Below, one piece after another: positions 36,965 to 46,962 of a stretch of DNA of 64,000 bases. Below the pieces are notes generated by a model, which saw nothing but the letters and a program-made list of their open reading frames with translations, had not been told where the DNA came from and searched no databases. Source of the DNA: Acidobacteria bacterium Ga0077534 (lineage in GTDB: Bacteria > Acidobacteriota > Blastocatellia > Pyrinomonadales > Pyrinomonadaceae); the NCBI GenBank assembly GCA_001464455.1, contig LNEI01000027.1, positions 287,332 through 351,331 of the forward strand, read 5' to 3'. Numbering within the stretch: the stretch's first letter is position 1; every line of letters starts with the position of its first letter. The position numbers and the translations under genes were made by a program.

Positions 36965-37050
36965 CCGCCTGCGTAAGCGGGCGGCAAACGACTCGATGAA
37001 AAAGCAAGTCTATTTTAGGTAATCAACGTTCCGCCCGCTGACGCAGGCGG
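36965..37050. repeat. REP-like inverted repeat pair upstream of the KduI-like gene
   Basis: CCGCCTGCGTAAGCGGGCGG (36965-36984) and CCGCCCGCTGACGCAGGCGG (37031-37050) are reverse complements at 19 of 20 positions and are each nearly self-complementary. No T-run follows. Related palindromes lie at 37900-37970 and 40009-40028. Confidence 0.7.
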
Positions 37051-37062
37051 ATCTGACAGTTT

Positions 37063-37896
37063 ATGCAAACACAAATTCAACTAGAGAATATAGACCCGGC
37101 GACATGTTTTGTTAAAGGGACCCACACAAAAAAAGGCCGAACTAATTCCGTGGCACCCGGGGCGACGGCATCGCGAAATCTGTTTTACGGACGCGTCATT
37201 CTCGAAGCTGGCGATGCTCCGATCGAGTTTTCGAATGCGACGCATGAGACGGGGCTGATATGCCTGAACGGATCGGGCACGGTTACAACGGGGGGGCAAA
37301 AGTTTGCGATGAACCGTTACGACGCTCTGTATATACCCCGCGATTCTGAAATTTTGGTCGAGAGTCAAGGGGCTTTTGATCTGGCTGAGATCTCATCGCC
37401 GGTAGAAAAGGCCTACCCGCTGCAGTTTGTTGCGTTCGAGGCGATCAGGCAAGATCCGGCCCTTCACTTCACGGCCGGTTCTAAACCGACCGAGCGCGAT
37501 CTGAATATTCTGCTCGGTAAAAACATCGAGGCGGGGCGGATAATGGCCGGCGTGACATTTTCGGCCCAAGGGAATTGGACATCGTGGCCACCTCACGAGC
37601 ATCATCATATGCTCGAGGAGGCTTACCTTTATATCGACATGCCCGCTCCGCAGTTTGGTATTCAGATGGTCTACACTGACGGCGATTCGCCGGAAATGGT
37701 TCAGGTAGTTCGCGAAGGTGATGTGGTTTTGATGCCGAAGGGCTATCACCCAAACGTAGCGGCCCCGGGCGGTTCGATCAATTTTCTCTGGATGATGGCC
37801 GCAAACCGCGAGGGCGAAGACCGGCAGTTTGGCGTGGTAAACGTGCAGCCCGAATTCGCTGTTGGAGCGACCGGCCTAGAGGCTTCGCAGAAATAG
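37063..37896 (+). CDS. KduI/IolB-family isomerase, probably 5-keto-4-deoxyuronate isomerase
   Basis: 277 residues, two cupin halves. NWTSWPPHEHHHMLEEAYLY carries the His/Glu metal site, and KGYHPNVAAPG the later His. By sequence look it is nearer to IolB (5-deoxyglucuronate isomerase) than to E. coli KduI. No inositol genes are near, however, and kduD, kdgK and eda follow, so a KduI role (converting the unsaturated-uronate product to 2,5-diketo-3-deoxygluconate) is the best reading. Confidence 0.8.
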   Translation: MQTQIQLENIDPATCFVKGTHTKKGRTNSVAPGATASRNLFYGRVILEAGDAPIEFSNATHETGLICLNGSGTVTTGGQKFAMNRYDALYIPRDSEILVESQGAFDLAEISSPVEKAYPLQFVAFEAIRQDPALHFTAGSKPTERDLNILLGKNIEAGRIMAGVTFSAQGNWTSWPPHEHHHMLEEAYLYIDMPAPQFGIQMVYTDGDSPEMVQVVREGDVVLMPKGYHPNVAAPGGSINFLWMMAANREGEDRQFGVVNVQPEFAVGATGLEASQK

Positions 37897-37899
37897 TCC

Positions 37900-37970
37900 G
37901 TACCACCTGCGGTAGCGGGTGGGGCTCTTCGTTGCGGCGCGAGAACCCTACCCGCTACCGCAGGTGGTAC
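37900..37970. repeat. REP-like inverted repeat between KduI-like gene and kduD
   Basis: GTACCACCTGCGGTAGCGGG (37900-37919) faces CCCGCTACCGCAGGTGGTAC (37951-37970), a perfect 20-base inverted repeat around a 31-base loop. Same core as the copies at 36965 and 40009. Confidence 0.7.
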
Positions 37971-37980
37971 TGATAAAGAT

Positions 37981-38745
37981 ATGATCCTCGATAAATTCAA
38001 ACTCGAAGGCAAAACCGCGCTTGTTACGGGCTCCGCAACCGGCATAGGCCGCGCGATAGCCGTCGCCTTGGCTGAGGCAGGGGCGGATGTTGGCTGCCAT
38101 TGCCGAAAGGCGGGCGACGCTGCGGAAACGGTGGCTGCTTGTGCCGCTAGTGGTGGCCGTGCAGTCGAATTTTCGGGCGATATGGCGGATAAAGCGGCTC
38201 CGCATCGGATCGTCGACGAGGTTGTTTCCCAATTTGGAAAGATAGATATTCTCATTAACAATGCCGGAATGATCCGCCGTGCACCGGCAGTCGATTTCAC
38301 TGAAGAAGACTGGGCGACGGTGATCGAGGTCAACCTGTCGAGCGTCTTTCGTCTCGCACAGGCCGCCGGTCGTCATATGATCGGTCAAGGTGGAGGAAAG
38401 ATCGTCAATATTGCCTCGCTTTTGTCGTTTCAGGGCGGGATCACGGTCCCGGCATATACTGCTTCAAAATCCGCAGTTGCCGGTTTGACCAAAGCACTTG
38501 CTAACGAATGGGCGAAAAATAAAATTACAGTCAACGCCATAGCTCCTGGCTATATCGCGACAAACAATACGGCTGCGTTGCAAGCTGACGAGACGCGAAA
38601 CCGCCAGATACTCGAACGCATCCCGGCTGGTCGTTGGGGCGATCCCGACGACATAGCAGGCGCCGCGGTTTTCCTATCGTCGCCAGCGAGCGATTATATG
38701 AACGGCCACATTCTGGTAGTCGACGGCGGCTGGATGGGGCGGTGA
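37981..38745 (+). CDS. kduD: 2-dehydro-3-deoxy-D-gluconate 5-dehydrogenase (KduD)
   Basis: 254 residues. The SDR signature is complete (GSATGIGRAIA, NNAG, Ser-Tyr-Lys in SLLS...YTASK), and the KduD-specific runs GMIRRAPA, NIASLLSFQGGI, NAIAPGYIATNNTAAL and IPAGRWGDPDD are all kept. It reduces 2,5-diketo-3-deoxygluconate to KDG, the step after KduI, in the cytoplasm. Length is normal for the family. Confidence 0.93.
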   Translation: MILDKFKLEGKTALVTGSATGIGRAIAVALAEAGADVGCHCRKAGDAAETVAACAASGGRAVEFSGDMADKAAPHRIVDEVVSQFGKIDILINNAGMIRRAPAVDFTEEDWATVIEVNLSSVFRLAQAAGRHMIGQGGGKIVNIASLLSFQGGITVPAYTASKSAVAGLTKALANEWAKNKITVNAIAPGYIATNNTAALQADETRNRQILERIPAGRWGDPDDIAGAAVFLSSPASDYMNGHILVVDGGWMGR

Positions 38746-38766
38746 GAATTTAGTAGGCAGTGTTCT

Positions 38767-38793
38767 GTAGTCAGTAAAGTGGCTACTGACTAC
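38767..38793. repeat. Short inverted repeat upstream of kdgK
   Basis: GTAGTCAGTA / TACTGACTAC, perfect 10-bp arms with a 7-base loop, followed by further ctaccgactat-like direct repeats up to the kdgK start. Function unknown; no T-run, so probably not a terminator. Confidence 0.5.
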
Positions 38794-38820
38794 CGGCTAC
38801 CGACTATCGACTATTGATCT

Positions 38821-39915
38821 ATGTTAAACATCAAATCAAAAGACGAATGTAAGTGGGACATAGTTTCCCTCGGCGAAGTGATGCTTCGGCTCGATCCGGG
38901 TGACAAGCGTATCCACACGACCCGATCGTTCGAGGTATGGGAAGGCGGCGGTGAATATAACGTCGCACGCGGGCTCAAACGCTGCTTCGGACTCGACGCG
39001 GCGGTGGTGACCGCGCTTGCGGATAACCCGATCGGACGGCTGGTCCAGGATCTTATCTATCAGGGCGGCGTCGATCAGTCGCATGTGAAATGGGCCAAAT
39101 ACGACGGCGTCGGCCGAACGGTTCGAAACGGCATGAATTTTACCGAACGCGGTTTCGGAGTGCGGGCCGCACTCGGTTGCAGCGATCGTGGAAACACAGC
39201 CGTTTCTCAGTTGAAAGCCGGTGAGATCGACTGGGAAAAGATCTTCGGCGACGAGGGAGCTCGTTGGTTTCACACGGGCGGAATCTTTTGCGCATTGAGC
39301 GAGACAACGCCGGATGTTGCGAAAGAAGCGATGCAGATCGCGAAAAAGCACGGGACGATCATTTCGTACGATCTTAACTACCGCGACTCGCTCTGGAGGG
39401 CTATCGGCGGCCAGGCGAAAGCCCAGGAAGTAAATCGCGATCTTGCTCAATACGTAGACGTGATGATCGGCAACGAAGAGGATTTCACCGCGTGTCTCGG
39501 CTACGAGGTCGAGGGGCAGGATGAGCATCATTCGAAGCTCGACATTGTCAATTTCGAAAAAATGATCCGCCGGGCGGTGGCCGATTTCCCGAATTTCGCC
39601 GTCGCCGCGACGACCCTTCGAAACGCGAAAACAGCTTCCGTCAACGATTGGGGAGCCGTTTGCTTCACCGAAGGCCAACTGCACCAGGCTATCATGCGGC
39701 CGGACCTCGATATTTTCGACCGCGTTGGCGGCGGAGACTCGTTTGCATCCGGCTTGATATACGGGTTCCTGACCGGAGAATCTCCTGAATGGGCCGTAAA
39801 CTGCGGTGCTGCTCACGGAGCTCTTGCAATGACCACACCGGGTGACACGACCACGGTCGGGCTCTCGGACGTTCTCAGAGTAATGAAAGGCGGCGGAGCT
39901 CGCGTGGCGAGGTAA
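38821..39915 (+). CDS. kdgK: 2-dehydro-3-deoxygluconokinase (PfkB family)
   Basis: 364 residues. VSLGEVMLRLDP and GGGEYNVARGLKR are the N-terminal PfkB features of KDG kinases, and DRVGGGDSFASGLIYG is the C-terminal signature with the catalytic Asp. It phosphorylates KDG with ATP to 2-keto-3-deoxy-6-phosphogluconate. Follows kduD by 75 bases and precedes the aldolase gene, which completes the pathway. Confidence 0.9.
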   Translation: MLNIKSKDECKWDIVSLGEVMLRLDPGDKRIHTTRSFEVWEGGGEYNVARGLKRCFGLDAAVVTALADNPIGRLVQDLIYQGGVDQSHVKWAKYDGVGRTVRNGMNFTERGFGVRAALGCSDRGNTAVSQLKAGEIDWEKIFGDEGARWFHTGGIFCALSETTPDVAKEAMQIAKKHGTIISYDLNYRDSLWRAIGGQAKAQEVNRDLAQYVDVMIGNEEDFTACLGYEVEGQDEHHSKLDIVNFEKMIRRAVADFPNFAVAATTLRNAKTASVNDWGAVCFTEGQLHQAIMRPDLDIFDRVGGGDSFASGLIYGFLTGESPEWAVNCGAAHGALAMTTPGDTTTVGLSDVLRVMKGGGARVAR

Positions 39916-39924
39916 GTTTGTTTT

Positions 39925-40094
39925 GCGGCTTTGCCGCTAAGGCACTGCGGCGAGGCTTGCCTCGCCGAAACCGGAGTCTCTATCTCTTGAGGCTCTGCCT
40001 CCGCCCTGCCGCCCGCTTAAGCGGGCGGTGATCATTATTTGAAGCCGGATCCGGTTAGGCAAGCCTTACCGCCGTGCGTTAGCGGGAAAGCCGC
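39925..40094. repeat. Nested long inverted repeat between kdgK and eda
   Basis: The outer 37-base arms (39925-39961 and 40058-40094) are imperfect reverse complements. Inside lies the perfect palindrome CCGCCCGCTTAAGCGGGCGG (40009-40028), and GGCGAGGCTTGCCTCGCC-type stems lie next to the left arm. The whole 170-base gap could fold as one large RNA hairpin. It is probably a compound REP/BIME-like element. Confidence 0.65.
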
Positions 40095-40103
40095 AATAAG
40101 CAA

Positions 40104-40757
40104 ATGAACAAAAAACAAATTGTCGAACACATAGAGAATCTCGGCCTCGTGCCGGTGGTTCGGGCTTCGTCGGCTGATGAGGCAATGCAGGTAATTGAGG
40201 CGATCAAGGCTGGCGGCGTGAACGTGCTTGAGATCACGATGACTGTGCCGGGTGCGGTGAAGGTGATCGAGAAAGTCGCTGACAAGTATGGCAGCGATGT
40301 TCTGATAGGTGCGGGAACAGTTCTCGACCCGGAGACCGCACGTGCGTGCTTGCTCGCAGGTGCCCAGTTCATTGTCAGTCCTGCTCTGAATCTCGACACG
40401 ATCGCCCTGTGCCACAGATACAGTGCCCCGATCTGCCCCGGAGTCCTTACTCCTACCGAGGTCATCACCGCGTGGAGTGCGGGCGTTGATTTTGTAAAGG
40501 TTTTCCCGTGCGGCTCGGTCGGCGGAGCAAGCTATGTCAAGAACCTCAAGGGTCCATTCCCCCAGGTCAAGATCATACCGACCGGGGGCGTTTCACTCAA
40601 AACTGCGGCTGACTTCATAAAGGCCGGAGCCTCGGCACTCGGCGTCGGGACCGATCTGGTCGATGTAAAAGCTATCCGCGAAGGCAATCCACATATCGTG
40701 ACCGAGCGAGCCCAGCAGTTCCTCGAGATCGTCCGCGAGGCACGTCAGGGGGCGTAG
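40104..40757 (+). CDS. eda: KDPG/KHG aldolase
   Basis: 217 residues, a TIM barrel of the Eda family: LVPVVRASS (N-terminal Arg), GAGTVLDPE, CPGVLTPTEV, VKVFPCGSVGG (Schiff-base Lys) and PTGGVS (phosphate loop). It cleaves 2-keto-3-deoxy-6-phosphogluconate to pyruvate and glyceraldehyde-3-phosphate, the end of the pectin-uronate path encoded here. It is the final gene of the uronate series. Confidence 0.93.
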   Translation: MNKKQIVEHIENLGLVPVVRASSADEAMQVIEAIKAGGVNVLEITMTVPGAVKVIEKVADKYGSDVLIGAGTVLDPETARACLLAGAQFIVSPALNLDTIALCHRYSAPICPGVLTPTEVITAWSAGVDFVKVFPCGSVGGASYVKNLKGPFPQVKIIPTGGVSLKTAADFIKAGASALGVGTDLVDVKAIREGNPHIVTERAQQFLEIVREARQGA

Positions 40758-40811
40758 TTATCCCGGCTCGGATCGGGCCATACTATCCAACTAGAATGTA
40801 GAGGCGGGCAA

Positions 40812-41312
40812 ATGTTTAGAACAATTGAAGATTTTAGAACATCCTGGGATTACGAAGCGGAAATGACGGGGAAGCTCCTGCTAAATCTAACCGACGAATC
40901 TCTCGGCCAAAAGGTAAGTGAAGACGGCCGCACCCTTGGGTTTCTGGGTTGGCATCTTGCCGTGACCCTGCACGAGATGCTCGGCCTCGTCGGGTTGGCT
41001 ATCGATGCTCCCGCTCCGGAAACACCGTGCCCGACGAGCGCAGCTGAGATCGCGAGGGTCTACGGGATCGGCGGGAAATCGGTTGGCGAAGAGGTCTCGA
41101 AGAACTGGACGGCTGAAACGCTGCTCATCGAAGACGACATGTACGGCGAAACATGGTCACGCGGAATGACGCTGTTTTATCTCATCCTCCACCAAACTCA
41201 CCATCGCGGACAAATGACGGTCTTGATGCGTCAGGCAGGATTGCGTGTCCCGGGCATATACGGCCCAGCAAAAGAAGAGTGGGCCGCCTTCGGCCAAGAG
41301 CCGCTTCCTTGA
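40812..41312 (+). CDS. DinB-family putative metal-dependent protein
   Basis: 166 residues, four-helix DinB/YfiT-type fold. The FLGWHLAVTLHEML and LILHQTHHRGQMTVLMRQAG blocks hold the His triad that binds a divalent metal. Members include bacillithiol S-transferase-like and maleylpyruvate isomerase-like enzymes; the role here is unknown. It lies 54 bases after eda and before a terminator, so it may be co-transcribed with the uronate genes by read-through. Confidence 0.8.
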   Translation: MFRTIEDFRTSWDYEAEMTGKLLLNLTDESLGQKVSEDGRTLGFLGWHLAVTLHEMLGLVGLAIDAPAPETPCPTSAAEIARVYGIGGKSVGEEVSKNWTAETLLIEDDMYGETWSRGMTLFYLILHQTHHRGQMTVLMRQAGLRVPGIYGPAKEEWAAFGQEPLP

Positions 41313-41357
41313 GCTTTTGTGCCGATTGCACGAGCCCAATGTAGTCTCAGTAACATC

Positions 41358-41412
41358 GAGTTTATTCCTTCGTATTTGATTAAGACCCCCGAAGCGAATA
41401 AACTCTTTTGTT
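41358..41412 (+). terminator. Hairpin terminator between the DinB-like gene and purL
   Basis: GAGTTTATTC (41358-41367) pairs with GAATAAACTC (41396-41405), extended by CTTCG/CGAAG after a one-base bulge, and is followed by TTTTGTTTATTTT. The lone U-rich tail supports termination of the uronate series. Confidence 0.65.
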
Positions 41413-41448
41413 TATTTTAGGCGGCAATTTTTGCTCTAACATAGACAA

Positions 41449-43686
41449 ATGACCAGCATCACACCAGAGATAGTCGAGCAGCACGGGCTCAAACCTGACG
41501 AATACCAAAAGATCATCGAACTAATGGGCCGCGAGCCGAATATTACGGAACTCGGCGTGTTCAGCGTGATGTGGTCGGAGCATTGTTCGTACAAATCGTC
41601 GCGAGTCCATCTCAAGCGTCTGCCGACGAGCGGGCCGCGCGTCATCGTCCCGCCGGGCGAGAATGCTGGTGTGGTCGATATCGGTGACGACTGGTGTGTC
41701 GCATTCAAAGTCGAATCGCATAACCACCCGAGCTTTATCGAGCCATTTCAGGGAGCTGCAACCGGTGTCGGCGGCATCCTTCGCGACGTCTTTACAATGG
41801 GAGCACGCCCGGTTGCGGCGATGAATTCACTACGATTCGGACCGCTCAATGACGAAAAAAATGGCAATCGAAACAGATCCATTCTAAAAGGCTGCGTCGC
41901 CGGCATCGGCCATTACGGCAACTGCTTTGGGGTGCCAACAGTTGGCGGCGAGGTTGTTTTTGATGAATCTTATAGCCTAAATCCGCTGGTAAATGCCTTC
42001 GCTCTCGGCCTTGTTCGCAAAGATCAGATCTTCTTTGGAAAGGCATCGGGCATCGGAAATCCAGTCCTTTATGCCGGTGCTAAGACCGGACGCGACGGTA
42101 TACACGGAGCGACCATGGCTTCGGCGGAGTTTGACGACGAGGCACTGGAAAAACGTCCGACCGTTCAGGTAGGCGACCCATTCCTCGAAAAGCTTCTTCT
42201 CGAAGCATGCCTGGAAGCAATGCGAAGCGGTGCGATCGAAGGCATTCAGGATATGGGAGCGGCGGGATTGACCAGTTCCTCGGTCGAGATGGCCGCAAGG
42301 GCGGGGAATGGTCTCGAACTCGATCTGACCCTCGTCCCCCAACGCGAAACGGGCATGACGGCATACGAAATGCTCTTATCCGAATCTCAGGAGCGAATGC
42401 TGATCGTGGCGCGTACAGGCCGTGAGAAAGAGGTCATCGAGATCTTCAACAAATGGGACCTCGACTGCGTCGCCATCGGCAAGGTCGTCGAAGGCGACCG
42501 CCTAAAGATCGTCCACAACGGCGAGCTAATGGCCGATCTGCCGGTCATGGCATTGACCGATGAGGCTCCGAAATATTCGCGTCCCATGTCCCAGGGCCCA
42601 CGGCCAACGGCAGCTTCTGCGATCGACTTGGGCCTTGGGACTCAGGACTTTGGACGAGTGTTAAAAACGCTTTTGGCCTCGCCAAACATCTGTTCAAAAC
42701 GCTGGGTTTACGAGCAGTACGACACAATGGTGCGTACTAATACCACAGTCTTGCCGGGCTCGGATGCGGCGGTCATCCGGATCAAAGAAACAAGGCGTGC
42801 GGTCGCGATGTGCCTCGACGGAAATGGGAAGTATGTTGCTATCAACCCGCGTGAAGGGGCGAAATTTGCGGTTGCCGAGGCTGCACGTAACGTCGTATGC
42901 GTCGGAGCGAAACCCATTGCGGTAACCAACTGCCTTAACTTCGCCTCACCCGAACGCCCTGAGGTAATGTGGAGCTTTTCCGAGGTGATCGACGGCATGG
43001 CCGAGGCATGTAACGTATTTGAGACACCGGTCGTATCGGGCAACGTTTCGTTCTATAACGAGACAGACGGGAAAGGTATTCTCCCGACGCCGGTGATCGG
43101 AATGGTCGGGCTGATCGAAGATACGCGAAAGATCGTCACGCAGGGATTTAAGCGCGAAGGCGACGTTATCGCCATCCTCGGGGCGACCCGCGACGATCTC
43201 GCGTCCAGTGAATACGCACAGACTGTTCTCGGCCTCACGACGGATCAGATCATTGCGAATGGAGCGTTTCCGTCAATTGATCTCAACGAAGAAAAGCTTG
43301 TTCAAGAAACGCTGTATAAGCTCATCGACACTTCGCTGATCAGATCCGCTCACGATTGCTCGGACGGCGGCCTTGCGGTCACGATCGCTGAGAGCTGTTT
43401 CTCCAGCCTTGGGAAAGGGGCGGTTGGGGCGAAGATCGATCTTGCTTCCGAAGCATTTTCAGATGAATCCCTACTTTTCGGCGAGACACCGTCGCGCATC
43501 GTCATTAGCTTTGAAGAGAGTAATGCTGCGGCGATCGAGGCGATGATAGGCGACGTTCCGTACAAAATTATCGGGACAGTCGGCGGCGGCGATCTTTGCA
43601 TCTCAGTTGATGACCGCAAAGTCATTTCCTTGCCTGTTTCCGAACTTGAGAACATCTGGTCGGGATCGCTTGGCGAAGTGATTTGA
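41449..43686 (+). CDS. purL: Phosphoribosylformylglycinamidine synthase subunit PurL
   Basis: 745 residues, the usual length of small-type PurL that works with PurQ and PurS (neither is in the window). [20 protein letters not shown] in outline (SEHCSYKSS), [31 protein letters not shown] and the second-half SVSFYNE-type NVSFYNET and [10 protein letters not shown] blocks are present. It makes FGAM from FGAR with ATP and glutamine-derived ammonia in purine synthesis. Housekeeping gene. Confidence 0.96.
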   Translation: MTSITPEIVEQHGLKPDEYQKIIELMGREPNITELGVFSVMWSEHCSYKSSRVHLKRLPTSGPRVIVPPGENAGVVDIGDDWCVAFKVESHNHPSFIEPFQGAATGVGGILRDVFTMGARPVAAMNSLRFGPLNDEKNGNRNRSILKGCVAGIGHYGNCFGVPTVGGEVVFDESYSLNPLVNAFALGLVRKDQIFFGKASGIGNPVLYAGAKTGRDGIHGATMASAEFDDEALEKRPTVQVGDPFLEKLLLEACLEAMRSGAIEGIQDMGAAGLTSSSVEMAARAGNGLELDLTLVPQRETGMTAYEMLLSESQERMLIVARTGREKEVIEIFNKWDLDCVAIGKVVEGDRLKIVHNGELMADLPVMALTDEAPKYSRPMSQGPRPTAASAIDLGLGTQDFGRVLKTLLASPNICSKRWVYEQYDTMVRTNTTVLPGSDAAVIRIKETRRAVAMCLDGNGKYVAINPREGAKFAVAEAARNVVCVGAKPIAVTNCLNFASPERPEVMWSFSEVIDGMAEACNVFETPVVSGNVSFYNETDGKGILPTPVIGMVGLIEDTRKIVTQGFKREGDVIAILGATRDDLASSEYAQTVLGLTTDQIIANGAFPSIDLNEEKLVQETLYKLIDTSLIRSAHDCSDGGLAVTIAESCFSSLGKGAVGAKIDLASEAFSDESLLFGETPSRIVISFEESNAAAIEAMIGDVPYKIIGTVGGGDLCISVDDRKVISLPVSELENIWSGSLGEVI

Positions 43687-43720
43687 CATCGCGGTACAAT
43701 AGTAGAAACTACAAAGCATC

Positions 43721-45292
43721 ATGGAAATCGAAGAACTGGAGTTGCCTAAGGACAACCGGCCGAATACCTTTCTCTTTCGAGCGCTCGACCGCATTGAGCG
43801 ACTTGGTAACAAGATACCTAATCCGGCCCTGCTTTTTGTTGGCTTGGCTATTTTGACGCTGATACTTTCAGCGGTGGTGTCATGGGCAGACCTAACGGTA
43901 ACGCACCCGGGGACGGGCGAGACCGTACGTTCGGTTAACCTTTTGTCAGTTCAAGGGCTCCATAAGATCTTGACCGGGCTTGTGACAAACTTTACGGGTT
44001 TTGCCCCGCTGGGTGTCGTGCTGGTTGCGATACTGGGCATTTCAGTGGCGGAGGCGAGCGGTCTGATCTCGGCATTGATGCGAATGCTCGTTCTGTCGGC
44101 TCCGAAAAAGCTTCTCACCATGGTAGTGGTTTTTGCAGGCATCGTCTCACACATGGCTAGCGATGTCGGCTATGTTCTGCTTATACCTCTCGCGGCGATG
44201 ATCTTTCTTGCCGTCGGAAGGCATCCGCTGGTTGGTCTCGCAGCCGCTTTTGCGGGAGTTTCAGGCGGATTTAGTGCGAACTTACTGCTCGGGCCGACGG
44301 ACGCTCTGCTGGCTGGACTGACACAGGAGGCGGCGCGCATCGTTGATGCGGCATACGTCGTTACGCCTGCGGCTAACTACTATTTCATGGCGGCATCGGC
44401 CGTCTTAATCACAGTTTTAGGAACCTGGATCACCGAATCAATAGTGGCGCCGCGGATGGGCGAATACACGGGTGATTCTAAACCCGAAAGTCTTGAGAAG
44501 CTCTCTCCCGCAGAGAAACGCGGCATGCTGTTCGCTTTTATTGCCGCCGTAGGCTTTCTTGTATTCATCTTACTGGGCACTATTCCGGAAACCGGCTATC
44601 TACGCGATCCCAAGACGGGCAGTCTTCTACGATCACCGTTCTTATCAGGCATCATCGCGATGATATTTTTCGGCGGGGTCATCCTGGGCGTGGCATATGG
44701 CTTTGGCTCGCGCTCCTTCAAGAAAGCCGATGACATAATAAAGGCAATGGAAGGCTCGATGAGGACGATGGCAGTTTACCTCGTACTAGCGTTCTTTGCG
44801 GCCCAGTTCGTCGCATTTTTCAACTGGACGAATTTAGGTGTGATACTCGCTGTCGAAGGTGCCGAGTTTTTGAAGGGGCTAAGTCTAGGCGGGGTAACGC
44901 TGATCATCGCGTTTGTCATTCTTTCGATCCTGCTTGATCTTGTGATCGGCTCTGCCTCGGCTAAATGGGCAGTCATGGCACCAGTCTTCGTACCTATGTT
45001 GATGCTCCTCGGGTACTCGCCCGAGCTGACACAGGCTGCGTATCGAATTGGCGACAGCGTCTGCAACATCATAACGCCGCTGATGTCCTATTTTCCTCTG
45101 ATCGTCGTTTTTGCCCAGAAATATGATCCAAAAGCGGGTATCGGGACCATCATGTCGATGATGATGCCGTATTCGCTTGCGTTCTTCATTGGCTGGACGC
45201 TGTTCTTGATCATCTGGTTCCTTTTGGAACTTCCGCTTGGTCCGGGCTCTGGAATTTACTATCAAGTCGGAGCCGCTCCGGCTCCCCAATAA
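43721..45292 (+). CDS. AbgT-family transporter
   Basis: 523 residues with about 11 hydrophobic segments. The N-terminal [13 protein letters not shown], the [29 protein letters not shown] hairpin ([12 protein letters not shown]) and the C-terminal [19 protein letters not shown] motif are diagnostic for the AbgT family. Family members move p-aminobenzoyl-glutamate or export sulphonamides. Substrate here is unknown. It lies 34 bases after purL and 15 before hemW. Confidence 0.9.
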   Translation: MEIEELELPKDNRPNTFLFRALDRIERLGNKIPNPALLFVGLAILTLILSAVVSWADLTVTHPGTGETVRSVNLLSVQGLHKILTGLVTNFTGFAPLGVVLVAILGISVAEASGLISALMRMLVLSAPKKLLTMVVVFAGIVSHMASDVGYVLLIPLAAMIFLAVGRHPLVGLAAAFAGVSGGFSANLLLGPTDALLAGLTQEAARIVDAAYVVTPAANYYFMAASAVLITVLGTWITESIVAPRMGEYTGDSKPESLEKLSPAEKRGMLFAFIAAVGFLVFILLGTIPETGYLRDPKTGSLLRSPFLSGIIAMIFFGGVILGVAYGFGSRSFKKADDIIKAMEGSMRTMAVYLVLAFFAAQFVAFFNWTNLGVILAVEGAEFLKGLSLGGVTLIIAFVILSILLDLVIGSASAKWAVMAPVFVPMLMLLGYSPELTQAAYRIGDSVCNIITPLMSYFPLIVVFAQKYDPKAGIGTIMSMMMPYSLAFFIGWTLFLIIWFLLELPLGPGSGIYYQVGAAPAPQ

Positions 45293-45307
45293 CGGGTCTG
45301 TGTCTCT

Positions 45308-46429
45308 ATGGCCGCAGGCGTATATTTGCACATCCCGTTCTGTAAGTCGCGGTGCTCGTACTGCGACTTTGCGACGGATGTGTGGCGCGATGAGCGGAGC
45401 GTTGACCGATATGTAACTGCACTGATAGCCGAGATCGGGAATTCAAAGTCAGAAATTCTAACTTCGGTCGATACGATCTACTTTGGCGGCGGTACGCCTT
45501 CTTTGCTTTCTTCTGACCAGGCAGCGTCAATACTAAATGCAGTATCCTCCCGGTTCGAGGTAGCTTCGGGTAGCGAGATAACGATGGAGATGAACCCGGC
45601 GACCGTTTCGCCGGAAAAGCTTCGGGCTTTTCGCGAGCTCGGCGTAAACCGGGCTAGTTTCGGCGTACAGACTTTTGACGATCGGGACCTGAAGCTGCTT
45701 GCCCGCGGGCACGATGCAAACGATGCGAGGACGACGTTCAGACAGCTGCGTGAAGCCGGATTCTCGAACATTAGCTTTGACCTGATAGCAGGATTGCCCG
45801 GCCAAACTATGCAGAACTGGTCGCGGAATCTCGACGAGGCGATCACGCTTTCGCCGGAGCACATCTCGCTTTACCTTCTCGAGATCCACGAGTCGACGCC
45901 GCTCGCCGAGCAGCTCCGTAGCGGCCGCCGCACGGCGATCGATGAAGAGCTCGCCGCTGAGATGTACGAACTCATGCTCGACCGTCTAGCTGCAGCCGGG
46001 TACGACCAGTACGAGATCTCCAATTTCTCACGCCCGGATCTTCAGTCGCGTCACAACTCGAAATATTGGACACTCGATCCGGTTTACGGATTTGGTGTTT
46101 CCGCACATTCTTTCGACGGCGTTCAGCGCTATGCAAACGAGCGAGATACAGCGAAGTATGTGGAGTTGGTCGAGTCCGGCGGGAGCGCCGAGGTAACGCG
46201 CGAATCCGTCGATGTCGCATCGGAGTTCGCCTTCCTGGGTTTGAGGATGGAGTCCGGCATCGATCTAGCCGAATATGAGCACAGATTTGCTAGCGACCTG
46301 CGCAACACTTATCGAGCCGGGGTCGAAGAAGCGATCAACAATGGGCTTCTCCATATCTTCGACGGGAAATTAATGCTGACAAGGAAGGGGAAGTTGTTTT
46401 CAAATGAGGTGTTCGCCGTGTTTGTGTGA
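45308..46429 (+). CDS. hemW: HemW-like radical SAM haem chaperone
   Basis: 373 residues. CKSRCSYCDF (CxxxCxxC for the [4Fe-4S] cluster) near residue 12, FGGGTPSLL, GVQTFDDRDLKLLARGH and the HemW-type HNSKYW motif are present, with the HemN C-terminal region. HemW inserts haem into respiratory proteins; older notes call it oxygen-independent coproporphyrinogen oxidase, but the length and HNxxYW support HemW. A haem chaperone is relevant in a genome with a 32-haem locus, although it is not linked to it. Confidence 0.9.
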   Translation: MAAGVYLHIPFCKSRCSYCDFATDVWRDERSVDRYVTALIAEIGNSKSEILTSVDTIYFGGGTPSLLSSDQAASILNAVSSRFEVASGSEITMEMNPATVSPEKLRAFRELGVNRASFGVQTFDDRDLKLLARGHDANDARTTFRQLREAGFSNISFDLIAGLPGQTMQNWSRNLDEAITLSPEHISLYLLEIHESTPLAEQLRSGRRTAIDEELAAEMYELMLDRLAAAGYDQYEISNFSRPDLQSRHNSKYWTLDPVYGFGVSAHSFDGVQRYANERDTAKYVELVESGGSAEVTRESVDVASEFAFLGLRMESGIDLAEYEHRFASDLRNTYRAGVEEAINNGLLHIFDGKLMLTRKGKLFSNEVFAVFV

Positions 46430-46470
46430 AAGTACACGTTCTCTTTTAGTTGGGTTTCGGCGCCATTGGC

Positions 46471-46959
46471 TTACCATCTTTTCTCTTTCTTGAATCTTTT
46501 CACGACCATGTCTCGACGCATTTTGGGAAGGTGGTCGATAAAGAGTTTGCCATTGCAGTGGTCGGTTTCGTGGAGGAAGCAGCGGGCGGCGTAGCCTTCG
46601 GCGGTTTCTTCGAACCATTCGCCGTGTTCGTTCTGGGCTTTTAGGGTGACCTTATTTGCACGGACGACGACAGCGGGAACTTTACCTACGGAAAGACAGC
46701 CTTCCTGACCGGATTGTTCGCCTTCGGCGGCGATGATCTCGGGGTTGGCGGCGATGAGTTTTACGCCTTCGCAGTCCATCACGAAGAGCCGCATGTTCAG
46801 CCCGATCTGGGGAGCCGCCAGGCCGACTCCTTCCGCTTCGTACATCGTTTCGTACATGTCAGCACACAACTCGGCGAGAGCCTCGTCAAATTCCGTGACG
46901 GGCTTTCCAACCTGTCCAAGAACGGCTTCGGGATATTCGGTGATCTTCCTAACCGCCAT
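46471..46959 (-). CDS. def: Peptide deformylase
   Basis: 162 residues. The three motifs are GVGLAAPQIG, EGCLS and HETDH (the HExDH metal site with the catalytic Glu). Removes the formyl group from nascent proteins. The Lys/Arg-rich tail (KRFKKEKRW) is a normal feature of some bacterial forms. Ends the minus-strand series, 3 bases after the zinc-ribbon microprotein gene. Confidence 0.95.
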   Translation of the reverse strand: MAVRKITEYPEAVLGQVGKPVTEFDEALAELCADMYETMYEAEGVGLAAPQIGLNMRLFVMDCEGVKLIAANPEIIAAEGEQSGQEGCLSVGKVPAVVVRANKVTLKAQNEHGEWFEETAEGYAARCFLHETDHCNGKLFIDHLPKMRRDMVVKRFKKEKRW

Positions 46960-46962
46960 CGC

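Noticed and set aside
38836..39816. Minus-strand frame of 326 residues
   Set aside because: Antisense to kdgK, whose PfkB motifs are intact.
43686..43720. TTGACA / TACAAT promoter between purL and the AbgT gene
   Set aside because: The two hexamers are only 6 bases apart, too close for sigma70.
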